Below are positions 1 to 7,222 of a stretch of 13,648 bases of DNA, piece after piece. The stretch comes from Lachnospiraceae bacterium. GTDB lineage: Bacteria > Bacillota_A > Clostridia > Lachnospirales > Lachnospiraceae. The notes under the pieces are model-generated. The model had not been told where the DNA came from and made no database searches. It saw nothing but the letters and a program-made list of their open reading frames with translations. Every line of letters starts with the position of its first letter. Within the stretch, counting starts at the first letter, position 1. A program made the position numbers and the translations under genes. The stretch is taken from positions 1-13,648 of the forward strand of contig VSOD01000069.1 in the NCBI GenBank assembly GCA_009774655.1. The letters run 5' to 3'.

Positions 1-1717
1 GCAGCAGATGCGTGGCACTGTGGTTCTTACAGGTACTGCCCCTTCTTCCGGCATCTACGGCCAGCGTCACGGTGTCGCCCACCTTGAACATACCGCTGGT
101 CACTTTGCCCACATGGCCCACCTTGCCGCCCAGAAGCTTAATCGTATTCTCCACCTGGAACACACCGTCATCCGTGGTGATGCTGCCGGTATCGCCTTCC
201 TGTCCGCCCATGGTGGCATAGAAAGGCGTCCGCTCCACGATCACCGTACCAACTTCGCCGTCCGTCAGCGCTTCCACCAACTCCGTCTCCGTGGTCAGTA
301 CCGTCACCTTCGAGTCAAAAGTCAGATTATCATATCCCACAAATTCCGTTGTAACAGCCGGATCGATGGACTCATACACCGTCACGTCCGCCCCCATATA
401 GTTGGTCGTCTTGCGGGCCTTGCGGGCCTTGTCCTTCTGCTCCTGCATACATGCCTTAAAGCCGTCCTCATCCACCGCAAAGCCCTTTTCCTCCAGGATC
501 TCCCTTGTCAGATCCAGCGGGAATCCGTAAGTGTCATACAGTTTAAAGGCATCGGCGCCGCCAAGCACCTTGCCGTCACCGTCTCCCATGGCCTCTACCA
601 TCTCATTTAAAATGGTAAGCCCCTGATCGATGGTCTTATTGAATTTATTCTCCTCCTGCGTCAGCACGTTAAAGATGAAATCCTTCTTCTCCTCCAGTTC
701 CGGATAGCCGTCCCGGGAGCCTTCAATGACCGTCCCTGCCAGATTGGACAGGAAGATTCCCTGAATGCCCAGCTTTCTTCCCTGACGCGCCGCCCGGCGG
801 ATGATCCTGCGCAGCACATACCCCCGACCCTCGTTAGAAGGCAGGATACCGTCGGAGATCATAAAGGTCGCCGAACGGATATGATCGGTGATGATACGTA
901 TGGAAACGTCCGTCTCATACTCCTTCTTATATTCCACACCGGCAATCTCACACACCCTCGTGCGCAGCGCCAGCACCGTGTCCACATCAAAAATAGAATC
1001 CACATCCTGCACCGCAGACGCCAGACGCTCCAGTCCCATGCCGGTATCAATATTCTTCTGTACAAGCTCCGTATAGTTGCCTTTGCCGTCATTGTCGAAC
1101 TGGGTAAACACGTTGTTCCAGATCTCCATATAGCGGTCGCAGTCACAGCCTACCGTACAACCGGGCTGGCCGCAGCCATACTTCTCTCCACGGTCATAAT
1201 AAATCTCTGAACAGGGGCCGCAGGGGCCGGAACCATGCTCCCAGAAATTATCTTCCTTGCCGAAACGGAAGATCCGCTCCGCCGGAATGCCCATCTCTTT
1301 ATTCCAGATCTCGAAGGCTTCCTCATCCTTTTCATAGATGGAAGGATAGAGCCTGTCCGCATCCAGTCCCACCACCTCCGTAAGAAATTCCCAGCTCCAC
1401 GCGATGGCCTCGCGCTTAAAATAATCCCCGAACGAGAAATTTCCCAGCATCTCGAAAAAGGTGCCGTGTCTTGCCGTCTTACCCACATTCTCCAGATCCC
1501 CTGTACGGATACATTTCTGACAGGTGGTAACCCGCCTTCTGGGCGGAATCTCCTGTCCCGTAAAATAAGGCTTAAGCGGCGCCATACCGGAATTGATCAG
1601 CAAAAGGCTGTTGTCATTGTGCGGTACCAGCGAAAAGCTCTTCATCTTCAGATGTTCCTTGCTCTCGAAAAATTCCAGGAACATTCTTCGTAAATCATTT
1701 ACACCATATGGTTTCAT
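1..1717 (-). CDS. alaS: Alanyl-tRNA synthetase, N-terminal 572 codons (3' end cut by window edge)
   Basis: This cytosolic enzyme charges tRNA-Ala with alanine and hydrolyses mischarged Ser/Gly-tRNA-Ala. The frame is open from the ATG at 1717 to the window edge. The start MKPYGVNDLRRMFLEFF is typical of the family. Class II catalytic signatures are visible: RHGTFFEMLGNFSFGDYF near residues 82-99, GSGPCGPCSEIYYD, then DTGMGLER. The last visible residues include HSATHLL, with histidines at about 566 and 570, the first zinc motif of the editing domain. About 300 residues are expected beyond the edge (the rest of the editing domain and the C-Ala/DHHA1 region). The start is supported by an AGAAAGGA Shine-Dalgarno sequence. 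The gene lies 36 nt downstream of glyS with no terminator between them, so co-transcription is likely. Nothing is unusual in the visible part. Confidence 0.97.
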   Translation of the reverse strand, partial: MKPYGVNDLRRMFLEFFESKEHLKMKSFSLVPHNDNSLLLINSGMAPLKPYFTGQEIPPRRRVTTCQKCIRTGDLENVGKTARHGTFFEMLGNFSFGDYFKREAIAWSWEFLTEVVGLDADRLYPSIYEKDEEAFEIWNKEMGIPAERIFRFGKEDNFWEHGSGPCGPCSEIYYDRGEKYGCGQPGCTVGCDCDRYMEIWNNVFTQFDNDGKGNYTELVQKNIDTGMGLERLASAVQDVDSIFDVDTVLALRTRVCEIAGVEYKKEYETDVSIRIITDHIRSATFMISDGILPSNEGRGYVLRRIIRRAARQGRKLGIQGIFLSNLAGTVIEGSRDGYPELEEKKDFIFNVLTQEENKFNKTIDQGLTILNEMVEAMGDGDGKVLGGADAFKLYDTYGFPLDLTREILEEKGFAVDEDGFKACMQEQKDKARKARKTTNYMGADVTVYESIDPAVTTEFVGYDNLTFDSKVTVLTTETELVEALTDGEVGTVIVERTPFYATMGGQEGDTGSITTDDGVFQVENTIKLLGGKVGHVGKVTSGMFKVGDTVTLAVDAGRRGSTCKNHSATHLL

Positions 1718-1722
1718 CGTCG

Positions 1723-1739
1723 TTCTCTGTCCTTTCTAT
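1723..1739 (-). promoter_or_regulatory. Shine-Dalgarno leader of alaS, identical to that of glyS
   Basis: On the minus strand this reads ATAGAAAGGACAGAGAA, with an AAAGGA core about 12 nt before the alaS ATG. The same 17 bases precede glyS at 3144-3160. It decides the alaS start at 1717. Confidence 0.7.
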
Positions 1740-1753
1740 CCCTGAGCTGTTTA

Positions 1754-3142
1754 TTAAAAAGTAAATTTGTCCGCAAAGTAAGCATCCAGCTGGTCAATGG
1801 CCACCCGCTCCTGCTCCATGGAGTCACGCAGGCGCACGGTCACACAGCCGTCTGTCTCGGAATCGAAATCATATGTAACGCAGAAAGGCGTCCCGATCTC
1901 GTCCTGTCTGCGATACCGCTTACCGATATTGCCTCTGTCATCGAACTCACAGTTGTACTTCTTCGAAAGCTGTGCGAAAACCTTCTCCGCGCCTTCGTTC
2001 AGCTTCTTCGAAAGAGGCAGCACGCCGATCTTCACAGGCGCCAGCGCCGGGTGGAAGTGCAGCACGGTACGCACATCGCCCTCGCCGATCTCTTCCTCGT
2101 CATAAGCGCCGCACAACACCGCCAGGAAAAGTCTCTCCACACCCAGGGACGGCTCAATAACATAAGGAATATATTTCTCATTCTTCGAATCGTCGAAATA
2201 GGACATGTCCTCACCGGAGGTATTCTGATGCTGTGTCAGGTCATAGTTGGTTCTGTCAGCGATACCCCACAGCTCACCCCAGCCGAAGGGGAACAAAAAC
2301 TCAATGTCCGTCGTCGCTTTGGAATAGAAGGAAAGCTCTTCCGGATCATGGTCGCGTACGCGCATCTCCTCTTCCTTCATGCCCAGGCTCTTTAAGAAGT
2401 CGATACAATACTGCTTCCAGTAAGCGAACCACTCCAGATCCGTATCCGGCTCACAGAAAAATTCCATCTCCATCTGCTCGAACTCCCGCACGCGGAAGAT
2501 AAAGTTACCCGGCGTGATCTCATTCCGGAAAGACTTACCCACCTGACAGATACCGAAAGGAATCTTCTTGCGGGATGTCCGCTGTACATTCTTAAAGTTG
2601 ACGAAAATACCCTGCGCCGTCTCCGGACGCAGATACACCGTATTCTTGGCGTCTTCCGTAACGCCCTGGAACGTCTTGAACATCAGGTTGAACTGTCTGA
2701 TATCCGTAAAATTATGTTTGCCGCAGGTCGGGCACGGTATATTATGTTCCTCGATAAAATCCTTCATCTCCTGCTGGCTCCAGCCGTCCACGGAGCTGTC
2801 CAACGTCATGCCCTGTTCCGCAACATAATCTTCAATGATCTTATCCGCGCGGAATCTCTCATGACATTCCTTACAGTCCATCAGCGGATCGGAGAAGCTG
2901 CCCAGATGGCCGCTGGCTACCCAGGTCTGCGGATTCATCAGGATCGCGCAGTCCACACCCACATTGTAGGGGCTCTCCATCACGAACTTCTGCCACCATG
3001 CCTTCTTGATATTATTCTTAAGTTCCACACCCAGATTGCCGAAATCCCACGTATTCGCCAACCCGCCGTAAATCTCGGAACCGGGGTACACAAACCCTCT
3101 CGCTTTCGATAACGCCACTATTTTTTCCATTGTCTTTTCCAT
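1754..3142 (-). CDS. glyS: Glycyl-tRNA synthetase, dimeric single-chain type
   Basis: This class II aminoacyl-tRNA synthetase attaches glycine to tRNA-Gly. At 462 residues it has the expected length for the alpha2 form; the alpha2beta2 (GlyQ+GlyS) form is made of two proteins. In order one sees GFVYPGSEIYGGLANTWDFG at the N-terminus (15-34), a zinc-binding insert with cysteine pairs at 90/93 and 137/140, YLRPETAQGIF (170-180), motif 2 RNEITPGNFIFRVREFEQME (206-225), motif 3 EPSLGVERLFLAVL (330-343), and a C-terminal anticodon-binding domain from about 366 (APVKIGVLPL to the end). The first ATG (3142) is chosen because AAAGGACAGAGAAG lies directly upstream; an in-frame ATG four codons later is less well placed. 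It is probably transcribed with alaS. A 135-nt gap separates it from the upstream lipoprotein gene, and I found no convincing promoter or T-box there. Confidence 0.98.
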   Translation of the reverse strand: MEKTMEKIVALSKARGFVYPGSEIYGGLANTWDFGNLGVELKNNIKKAWWQKFVMESPYNVGVDCAILMNPQTWVASGHLGSFSDPLMDCKECHERFRADKIIEDYVAEQGMTLDSSVDGWSQQEMKDFIEEHNIPCPTCGKHNFTDIRQFNLMFKTFQGVTEDAKNTVYLRPETAQGIFVNFKNVQRTSRKKIPFGICQVGKSFRNEITPGNFIFRVREFEQMEMEFFCEPDTDLEWFAYWKQYCIDFLKSLGMKEEEMRVRDHDPEELSFYSKATTDIEFLFPFGWGELWGIADRTNYDLTQHQNTSGEDMSYFDDSKNEKYIPYVIEPSLGVERLFLAVLCGAYDEEEIGEGDVRTVLHFHPALAPVKIGVLPLSKKLNEGAEKVFAQLSKKYNCEFDDRGNIGKRYRRQDEIGTPFCVTYDFDSETDGCVTVRLRDSMEQERVAIDQLDAYFADKFTF

Positions 3143-3143
3143 C

Positions 3144-3160
3144 TTCTCTGTCCTTTCTAT
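3144..3160 (-). promoter_or_regulatory. Shine-Dalgarno leader of glyS
   Basis: On the minus strand it reads ATAGAAAGGACAGAGAA, with AGGA about 8 nt before the ATG at 3142. It is an exact 17-nt match to the leader of alaS (1723-1739). Confidence 0.7.
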
Positions 3161-3266
3161 ATTCCACCGCTCTCACTGCGGCTTGCTGTCTGTTTTGTCA
3201 AACCATATGCGCTCCTGATTTTCTGATCTCCTGACCGCCATAACAGCCGCTGTAAATAACGCCCGT

Positions 3267-3282
3267 AATAACATTTGTTATT
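3267..3282. repeat. Short inverted repeat at the end of the lipoprotein gene
   Basis: AATAACA-TT-TGTTATT is a perfect 7-bp inverted repeat with a 2-nt centre that overlaps the stop codon of the upstream lipoprotein gene. It has no GC-rich stem and no T-tract, so I do not call it a terminator. Confidence 0.4.
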
Positions 3283-3916
3283 CAAAAATAATATACGACA
3301 GCTCACTGTCCCCTGCCCCCGACTCTGCTGTCGGATAGGAAATATTGACGCCGCTTTTCCCGGCAAAGGATACATCCAGGTCGGTATGGGCGCTTTGGTT
3401 TACATAAAGTACCTTCCCGAAGGTCTTGACCAGCAGCTCTTCCGTCGGTTTCATGCCGATGATCATCACCTGCATCTTCTCCGGTTCTTCGATATCGCTG
3501 ATCTCCATCGGCTGTCCCTTGGGCGAGGTAAAAGCGACATGATCCAGGTTATAGCCCTGTCCCTGCGCTTCCTCCAGCGTTCCCAGGAACAGCTCCCGCC
3601 CGTTAAAAGCGCTGTAGTCCGCACCGGACGCATAATCAAAATGAATCAGCACTTTGCCGTCCTGCTCGTCCACTTCTCCCAGCACCACGCTTCCCTCACC
3701 GTTGTCCGCGCAGTACTCCGCCACTCTCTCCTGTGCCAGTGACATAAGCCCGTCCTTTTCATAATATTCCTGCTCAAACTGCCCAACGATCTGATGGCTG
3801 ACCTTCCCCTCCTTATCAATAGAAAGAGAACTTACCTCCGGTGTCTTTTCTCCACCGCATCCGGCAAGCATACAGGTCACTGTCAGAATAAGCATACTGA
3901 TCTTTTCTCTTCGCAT
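3278..3916 (-). CDS. Predicted lipoprotein of unknown function between recO and glyS
   Basis: I do not recognise a named family. The protein has 212 residues from the ATG at 3916, chosen because GGGAGGAAAGCGT lies immediately upstream; a start eight codons further up lacks such a site. The N-terminus is a short basic segment (MRREK), a hydrophobic stretch, then the lipobox LAGC with the acylated cysteine at 20. This predicts a lipoprotein anchored on the outer face of the membrane. The mature part (about 190 residues) is acidic and soluble-looking, with no cysteine pairs and no recognisable catalytic motif. Its stop falls 135 nt before glyS, and its start lies 33 nt after recO, so it appears embedded in the era-recO-glyS-alaS run. 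An exported protein inside a translation and repair operon is odd; the simplest reading is transcriptional convenience, but a role cannot be assigned. Confidence 0.85.
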   Translation of the reverse strand: MRREKISMLILTVTCMLAGCGGEKTPEVSSLSIDKEGKVSHQIVGQFEQEYYEKDGLMSLAQERVAEYCADNGEGSVVLGEVDEQDGKVLIHFDYASGADYSAFNGRELFLGTLEEAQGQGYNLDHVAFTSPKGQPMEISDIEEPEKMQVMIIGMKPTEELLVKTFGKVLYVNQSAHTDLDVSFAGKSGVNISYPTAESGAGDSELSYIIFE

Positions 3917-3949
3917 ACGCTTTCCTCCCACATACTGCATTCCATTATA

Positions 3950-4597
3950 TTAAAGATTATCCACAATTTCAAGACTTTTAAACGTCCTGTCCAGATATCG
4001 TCTCCGATAATCGTCCGCGATCGTCCGCAGCTCTGCCAGCACGTTTTCCTTAACCGTAAATGTATACAGCTTTTCTATACTCGAATTCATGATGTATGAC
4101 ACCGTGTAAGCCGTGGATTCCTCCCACACGCCCCCCGCCGGCATCCCCGGAAATTCGCCGTTGACTGTCATCGCCTTCATCTCGAAAATACAGCGGATCA
4201 GCCGGTTCGGAATCCCCTTATGTAACACCGCCCGCAGCGACTGGTACACCAGTTTCAACATCTCCCGCTCGTCGTTGTTCTCTCTCGTATAGTAATCCGC
4301 CACCTCCAGAAAATACATGCCGTAGTAGGCTCCTTCAAAATCCTCCCGCAGGCCTTCGAAGTAATTGCTGATCGCGGCATCCATGACCGTGTAGGAATTT
4401 CTGCCCGCATACAGCTTAAATTCTCCGAATGAGAAGGGATTTGTCGCCGCCAGCAGCCTGCTGTTCGGTTTGCGGGCCCCTCTGGCAAAAGCAGATATCT
4501 TTCCCTTCTCTTTCGTCAGAATCACCACTCTTCTGTCGTATTCGCCCACCGGCTCAGCCTTTAAAACCATTCCCGTAATCTGTGTATATTCCTGCAT
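3950..4597 (-). CDS. recO: DNA repair protein RecO, short form without zinc-binding cysteines
   Basis: RecO anneals single-stranded DNA and, with RecR, loads RecA onto SSB-coated DNA in the RecFOR recombination pathway. The N-terminal OB-fold is recognisable: ITGMVLKAEPVGEYDRRVVI, then LTKEKGKISAFARGARKPNSRL (28-48), very close to the Bacillus RecO signature. The helical C-terminal domain follows. The chosen ATG (4597) gives 215 residues, shorter than the usual 240-260. The difference is around residues 145-160, where many RecO proteins carry a four-cysteine zinc finger; here the only cysteine is C136. The start lies inside the end of yqzL (44-nt overlap), preceded by a modest GGAAGAG site, so translational coupling is likely. 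An in-frame upstream extension to 4684 has no better ribosome site and does not resemble RecO. Confidence 0.93.
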   Translation of the reverse strand: MQEYTQITGMVLKAEPVGEYDRRVVILTKEKGKISAFARGARKPNSRLLAATNPFSFGEFKLYAGRNSYTVMDAAISNYFEGLREDFEGAYYGMYFLEVADYYTRENNDEREMLKLVYQSLRAVLHKGIPNRLIRCIFEMKAMTVNGEFPGMPAGGVWEESTAYTVSYIMNSSIEKLYTFTVKENVLAELRTIADDYRRRYLDRTFKSLEIVDNL

Positions 4598-4730
4598 GAG
4601 AATGCTCTTCCGATCCTTCCTTCCCTTCGTATTTCTCAGTCTTATCGTCCTGTGACGCATTTTTATATGCCAGAAAATCATCAATACTGCCTGTTATCAT
4701 AAATTTATCCCAGTAATTTATCGCCTTCAT
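4554..4730 (-). CDS. yqzL: YqzL-like small protein
   Basis: This 58-residue protein lies between era and recO, the position held by yqzL in Bacillus and many other Firmicutes. The N-terminal half matches the short YqzL pattern W-x2-F-x2-TG-x-I-x2-(F/Y)-L-x2-K: here W7, F10, T13-G14, I16, F19-L20 and K23 in YWDKFMITGSIDDFLAYK. The family's function is unknown. The remaining residues are charged and poorly conserved in character, and the last 15 codons are read from DNA that also encodes the start of RecO in another frame. The ATG at 4730 is preferred because AGGGGGCGTAAG precedes it and the recognisable family sequence begins there; a longer in-frame reading from 4802 adds 24 residues that do not resemble the family. 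Confidence 0.8.
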   Translation of the reverse strand: MKAINYWDKFMITGSIDDFLAYKNASQDDKTEKYEGKEGSEEHSHAGIYTDYGNGFKG

Positions 4731-4774
4731 CTTACGCCCCCTGACCCTGTACTGCGCAGGTATTCTTGTCCATA

Positions 4775-4799
4775 ACAGGTGAGCCCCAGGCTTTCCTGT
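4775..4799 (-). other. Hairpin between era and yqzL
   Basis: An imperfect inverted repeat, ACAGG-tg-AGCC-cca-GGCT-tt-CCTGT, could form a 9-bp stem with a small symmetric internal loop. No T-tract follows it on the minus strand, so it is not a standard terminator. It could be an RNA processing or stability element, or chance. Confidence 0.3.
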
Positions 4800-4841
4800 C
4801 ACTTCTTTGCATAAAGATAGGGTTCGCAGATTTGCCTTTTT

Positions 4842-5780
4842 CTATTCCGGTTCTTTCGGGTTATAGCCGAAATTTTTCAACAGGTAATCGCTGTCCCGCC
4901 AGTCCTTCTTCACCTTCACCCAGAGCTTGAGATTGACCTGACATTCCACCAGCTCCTCAATATCCGGCCGGGCCAGGGAACCGATTTTCTTGAGCATACC
5001 GCCCTGTTTGCCGATGATGATGCCCTTGTGGGATTCCCGCTCGCAGACAATGGTCGCCTCGATATCCACGATACGTTTTCGGAATTTCATCATCTCGATG
5101 GTGACCGCAATCCCGTGGGGAATCTCGTCCTCCAGACACCGCAGCGCCTTCTCCCTGATCAGCTCCGATACGATCTGGCGCATGGGCTGGTCGGTCACGG
5201 TATCTTCATCATAGAAAGGTTCTCCGTAAGGCAGATATTTCATGATACACCCGATCAGTTCTTCCATGCCGTCCTTCTTCAAAGCGGACACCGGAACGAT
5301 CTCTGCGAAGTCCAACTGCTTCCTGTAGGCATCTATATAAGTAAGGATCAACTCCTTCTGCACCGTATCAATCTTGTTGATCACTAGAATAATGGGTGTT
5401 TTTGTCTTTTTCAGCTGTTCTATGATATGCTGCTCCCCGGCGCCGATATAGTCCGTCGGCTCCACCAGCCAGAGGATCACGTCCACATCCGCCATAGTGC
5501 GCTCCGCCACATTGACCATATAGTTACCCAGCTTATTTTTTGCCTTATGGATGCCCGGCGTATCCATAAAGACGATCTGGCCTTCCTCCGAAGTATATAC
5601 CGTCTGGATCCTGTTTCTGGTAGTCTGCGGCTTCTTCGACGTGATGGCGATCTTCTGCCCGATCAGTGCGTTCATCAATGTGGATTTCCCCACATTGGGC
5701 CTGCCGATCAGCGTGGCAAACCCGGATCTGTATTGTCTGTTTTGATTTTCCTGCATATGCTTTACGTCTGTTTTCTCCAT
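4842..5780 (-). CDS. era: GTPase Era
   Basis: Era is an essential GTPase that binds the 3' end of 16S rRNA and promotes maturation of the 30S ribosomal subunit. From the ATG at 5780 it has 312 residues. All G motifs are present: G1 GRPNVGKS (26-33), G2 region with the TT of PQTTRNRI, G3 DTPG (73-76), G4 NKID (135-138) and G5 SAL (165-167). A type 2 KH domain follows, with the loop GKQG at about 257-260 inside GIIIGKQGGMLKKIG. The ribosome site before this ATG is weak (AAGAGAAGATAGA). An ATG eight codons downstream is possible, and an in-frame GTG at 5858 would add 26 residues foreign to the family. yqzL and recO follow after 111 nt. Confidence 0.97.
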   Translation of the reverse strand: MEKTDVKHMQENQNRQYRSGFATLIGRPNVGKSTLMNALIGQKIAITSKKPQTTRNRIQTVYTSEEGQIVFMDTPGIHKAKNKLGNYMVNVAERTMADVDVILWLVEPTDYIGAGEQHIIEQLKKTKTPIILVINKIDTVQKELILTYIDAYRKQLDFAEIVPVSALKKDGMEELIGCIMKYLPYGEPFYDEDTVTDQPMRQIVSELIREKALRCLEDEIPHGIAVTIEMMKFRKRIVDIEATIVCERESHKGIIIGKQGGMLKKIGSLARPDIEELVECQVNLKLWVKVKKDWRDSDYLLKNFGYNPKEPE

Positions 5781-5845
5781 TCTATCTTCTCTTATCTTAT
5801 CTGTCTCAGCTCTGCATCGCTCTCCTACACAAAGCGCCCGCAGAC

Positions 5846-5925
5846 GACAGCTTCTCACTTATTATCGTTGATTCTCATTTATTTTCGTTGATTCCCATTT
5901 GTTCTTATTGCTTTTCATTCGTTCC
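5846..5925 (-). repeat. Four degenerate 20-bp tandem repeats upstream of era
   Basis: On the minus strand the units are GGAACGAATGAAAAGCAATA, AGAACAAATGGGAATCAACG, AAAATAAATGAGAATCAACG and ATAATAAGTGAGAAGCTGTC. The two central units agree best (15 of 20 bases) and the outer ones are more diverged. Each unit carries an ATG or GTG at the same offset. The array sits between the DUF4349 gene stop (5933) and era. It also contains an 18-codon reading frame (5862-5918) that ends in TAATAA directly before an in-frame GTG of the era frame. I cannot say whether this is functional. Confidence 0.55.
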
Positions 5926-5932
5926 GCGTCGT

Positions 5933-7099
5933 CTATCCATTCTGCCCTGAACGGTCAGTATCCGGCTTCTCCTGCCGGCCGCTCCCTGTGCCCGGAGCAT
6001 TTGACGTCCCATACGCATGCGGATCATATGGCGCATACGGATCATGTGGATCACAGGCAGAAGACCTCCTGCCCCGCCGCGCCGTCCCTTTCGCCGCCCG
6101 CTTCTTCCACACTTTTACAAGAATGCGCAGGATGACGATAACAATAACAATCGTTATCACCCAGACAATCCCATAGGGAATATTGATCACAAGCCAGATT
6201 GCCGCGTACTGGATCTCATAGAGGATGTTCTCCACACTCTCCAGGAAGCCTCTGCGGATCCGCGCGCCAGTGGAAGCGCTCTCCGGCGGTGAATAACGCT
6301 CTACCTCATCTATACCGAGACAGACCGTACTGTAATCAATCTTATTGTCAAAAGTGCGCAGCTGCGCTTCCATACTCTCGATCTGATAACGCACCTCGGA
6401 CAGACGGCTCTCAATCTTTATGATATCTTCCACGGATTCCGCCTGCTCCATCAGTTCAAGCAGCCTGTCCTGCTCCGTGAGGAGCGCCTTCTTATGACTC
6501 TCCAGATCCACATACTGCAGTGTCACATCCGTCACGCTCTCGGAGCGGCTCGTCACATTGGTCTGTTCCCCGATCTCCTGCAGAAAAACTTCCAGATTCT
6601 GCCGCGGTATCCGCACCGTCATACTGGCATAACGCAGGTATTTCGTGCCCTGATAGTCCTTGGAATATTGATCGCTCCTGCTGAAACTGGACATTTCTTC
6701 TATGTAACCGCCAAGCGCCGTAACCCGTTTCTCGATGGAAGGCAGAAGCGTGTCAAACTGCTCCGTCTCCACGTCCAGCGACACCTTCTTGATCAGTTTC
6801 CGCTCGGAGACAGCCTGCCCTGTTACTTCCATTCCTTCCTGCGACACGCTCTCCTCCGCTGCCACATCGACCGCCCCTTCGTCCGCATAGAAGCCGCCGT
6901 CGTAATCGTCTGCCGCCGCCTCAGCCGCCTCTCCTTCCGCATAGAAACCGCCGCCGGATTCCGCAGGCGCCGTATCTGCCGCGGACTCATAATAGCTGTT
7001 CATCGACTTGTTCCCTGCACTGCCGCAGCCGCTTAAGGCTGCGGCCAGCAGGATTGCCGGCAGCGTGCCGTACAGATACCGAAATCTCCTCTTTCTCAT
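5933..7099 (-). CDS. DUF4349-type membrane-anchored lipoprotein with coiled coil
   Basis: The protein has 388 residues. The N-terminus has a basic start, a hydrophobic segment and the lipobox LSGC (Cys25). Residues 30-95 are an Ala/Glu/Asp-rich linker with GGFYA written twice (49-53 and 68-72). From about 100 the conserved DUF4349 region begins (LIKKVSLDVETEQFD), with a helical, probably coiled-coil stretch at about 195-250. A transmembrane segment follows at about 298-328 (AIWLVINIPYGIVWVITIVI and on). The C-terminal tail begins with a basic cluster (KKRAAKGTARRGRR), consistent with a cytoplasmic side, and then has Asp-Pro-His/Tyr repeats. DUF4349 proteins are widespread and functionally uncharacterised; a role as an envelope sensor or scaffold is only a guess. 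The start is set by GGGGAGG, 5 nt upstream. Confidence 0.88.
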   Translation of the reverse strand: MRKRRFRYLYGTLPAILLAAALSGCGSAGNKSMNSYYESAADTAPAESGGGFYAEGEAAEAAADDYDGGFYADEGAVDVAAEESVSQEGMEVTGQAVSERKLIKKVSLDVETEQFDTLLPSIEKRVTALGGYIEEMSSFSRSDQYSKDYQGTKYLRYASMTVRIPRQNLEVFLQEIGEQTNVTSRSESVTDVTLQYVDLESHKKALLTEQDRLLELMEQAESVEDIIKIESRLSEVRYQIESMEAQLRTFDNKIDYSTVCLGIDEVERYSPPESASTGARIRRGFLESVENILYEIQYAAIWLVINIPYGIVWVITIVIVIVILRILVKVWKKRAAKGTARRGRRSSACDPHDPYAPYDPHAYGTSNAPGTGSGRQEKPDTDRSGQNG

Positions 7100-7141
7100 A
7101 TGCCTCCCCTTCCGTCGTGTTACGCTTCCTCATTCCTCATA

Positions 7142-7156
7142 CAGGACACTGTCCTG
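7142..7156. promoter_or_regulatory. 15-bp palindrome upstream of the DUF4349 gene
   Basis: CAGGACA-C-TGTCCTG is a perfect 7+1+7 palindrome located 43 nt before the DUF4349 start. The single-base centre argues for a dimeric protein-binding site rather than an RNA hairpin. No factor can be named. Confidence 0.4.
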
Positions 7157-7178
7157 CATGGTTCACTTATCCTTCTAT

Positions 7179-7218
7179 ATTTCCTTCTGCCTGTATTAAT
7201 TTCCTTCTGCCTGTATTA
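7179..7218. repeat. Perfect 20-bp tandem duplication downstream of the M16C gene
   Basis: The unit ATTTCCTTCTGCCTGTATTA occurs twice with no mismatch, ending 4 nt from the M16C stop codon. On the minus strand each copy supplies an AGAAGGAAAT purine tract like a Shine-Dalgarno sequence, and a third similar tract (AGAAGGATAAG) follows. No well-formed gene uses these sites. The exactness suggests a recent slippage duplication. Confidence 0.85.
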
Positions 7219-7222
7219 TCTT

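Noticed and set aside
8..610. Plus-strand reading frame of 200 codons at the left edge
   Set aside because: It is antisense to alaS, whose reading frame I checked at several points and found intact from 1717 to the edge.
3143..3277. T-box riboswitch or promoter ahead of glyS
   Set aside because: The gap is too short for a T-box and I could not find its conserved box or an antiterminator. A TTGACA is present on the minus strand (near 3195-3200) but has no -10 at 16-18 nt.
4775..4799. Terminator between era and yqzL
   Set aside because: A stem can form but no T-tract follows on the minus strand, so it is kept only as a hairpin of unknown meaning.
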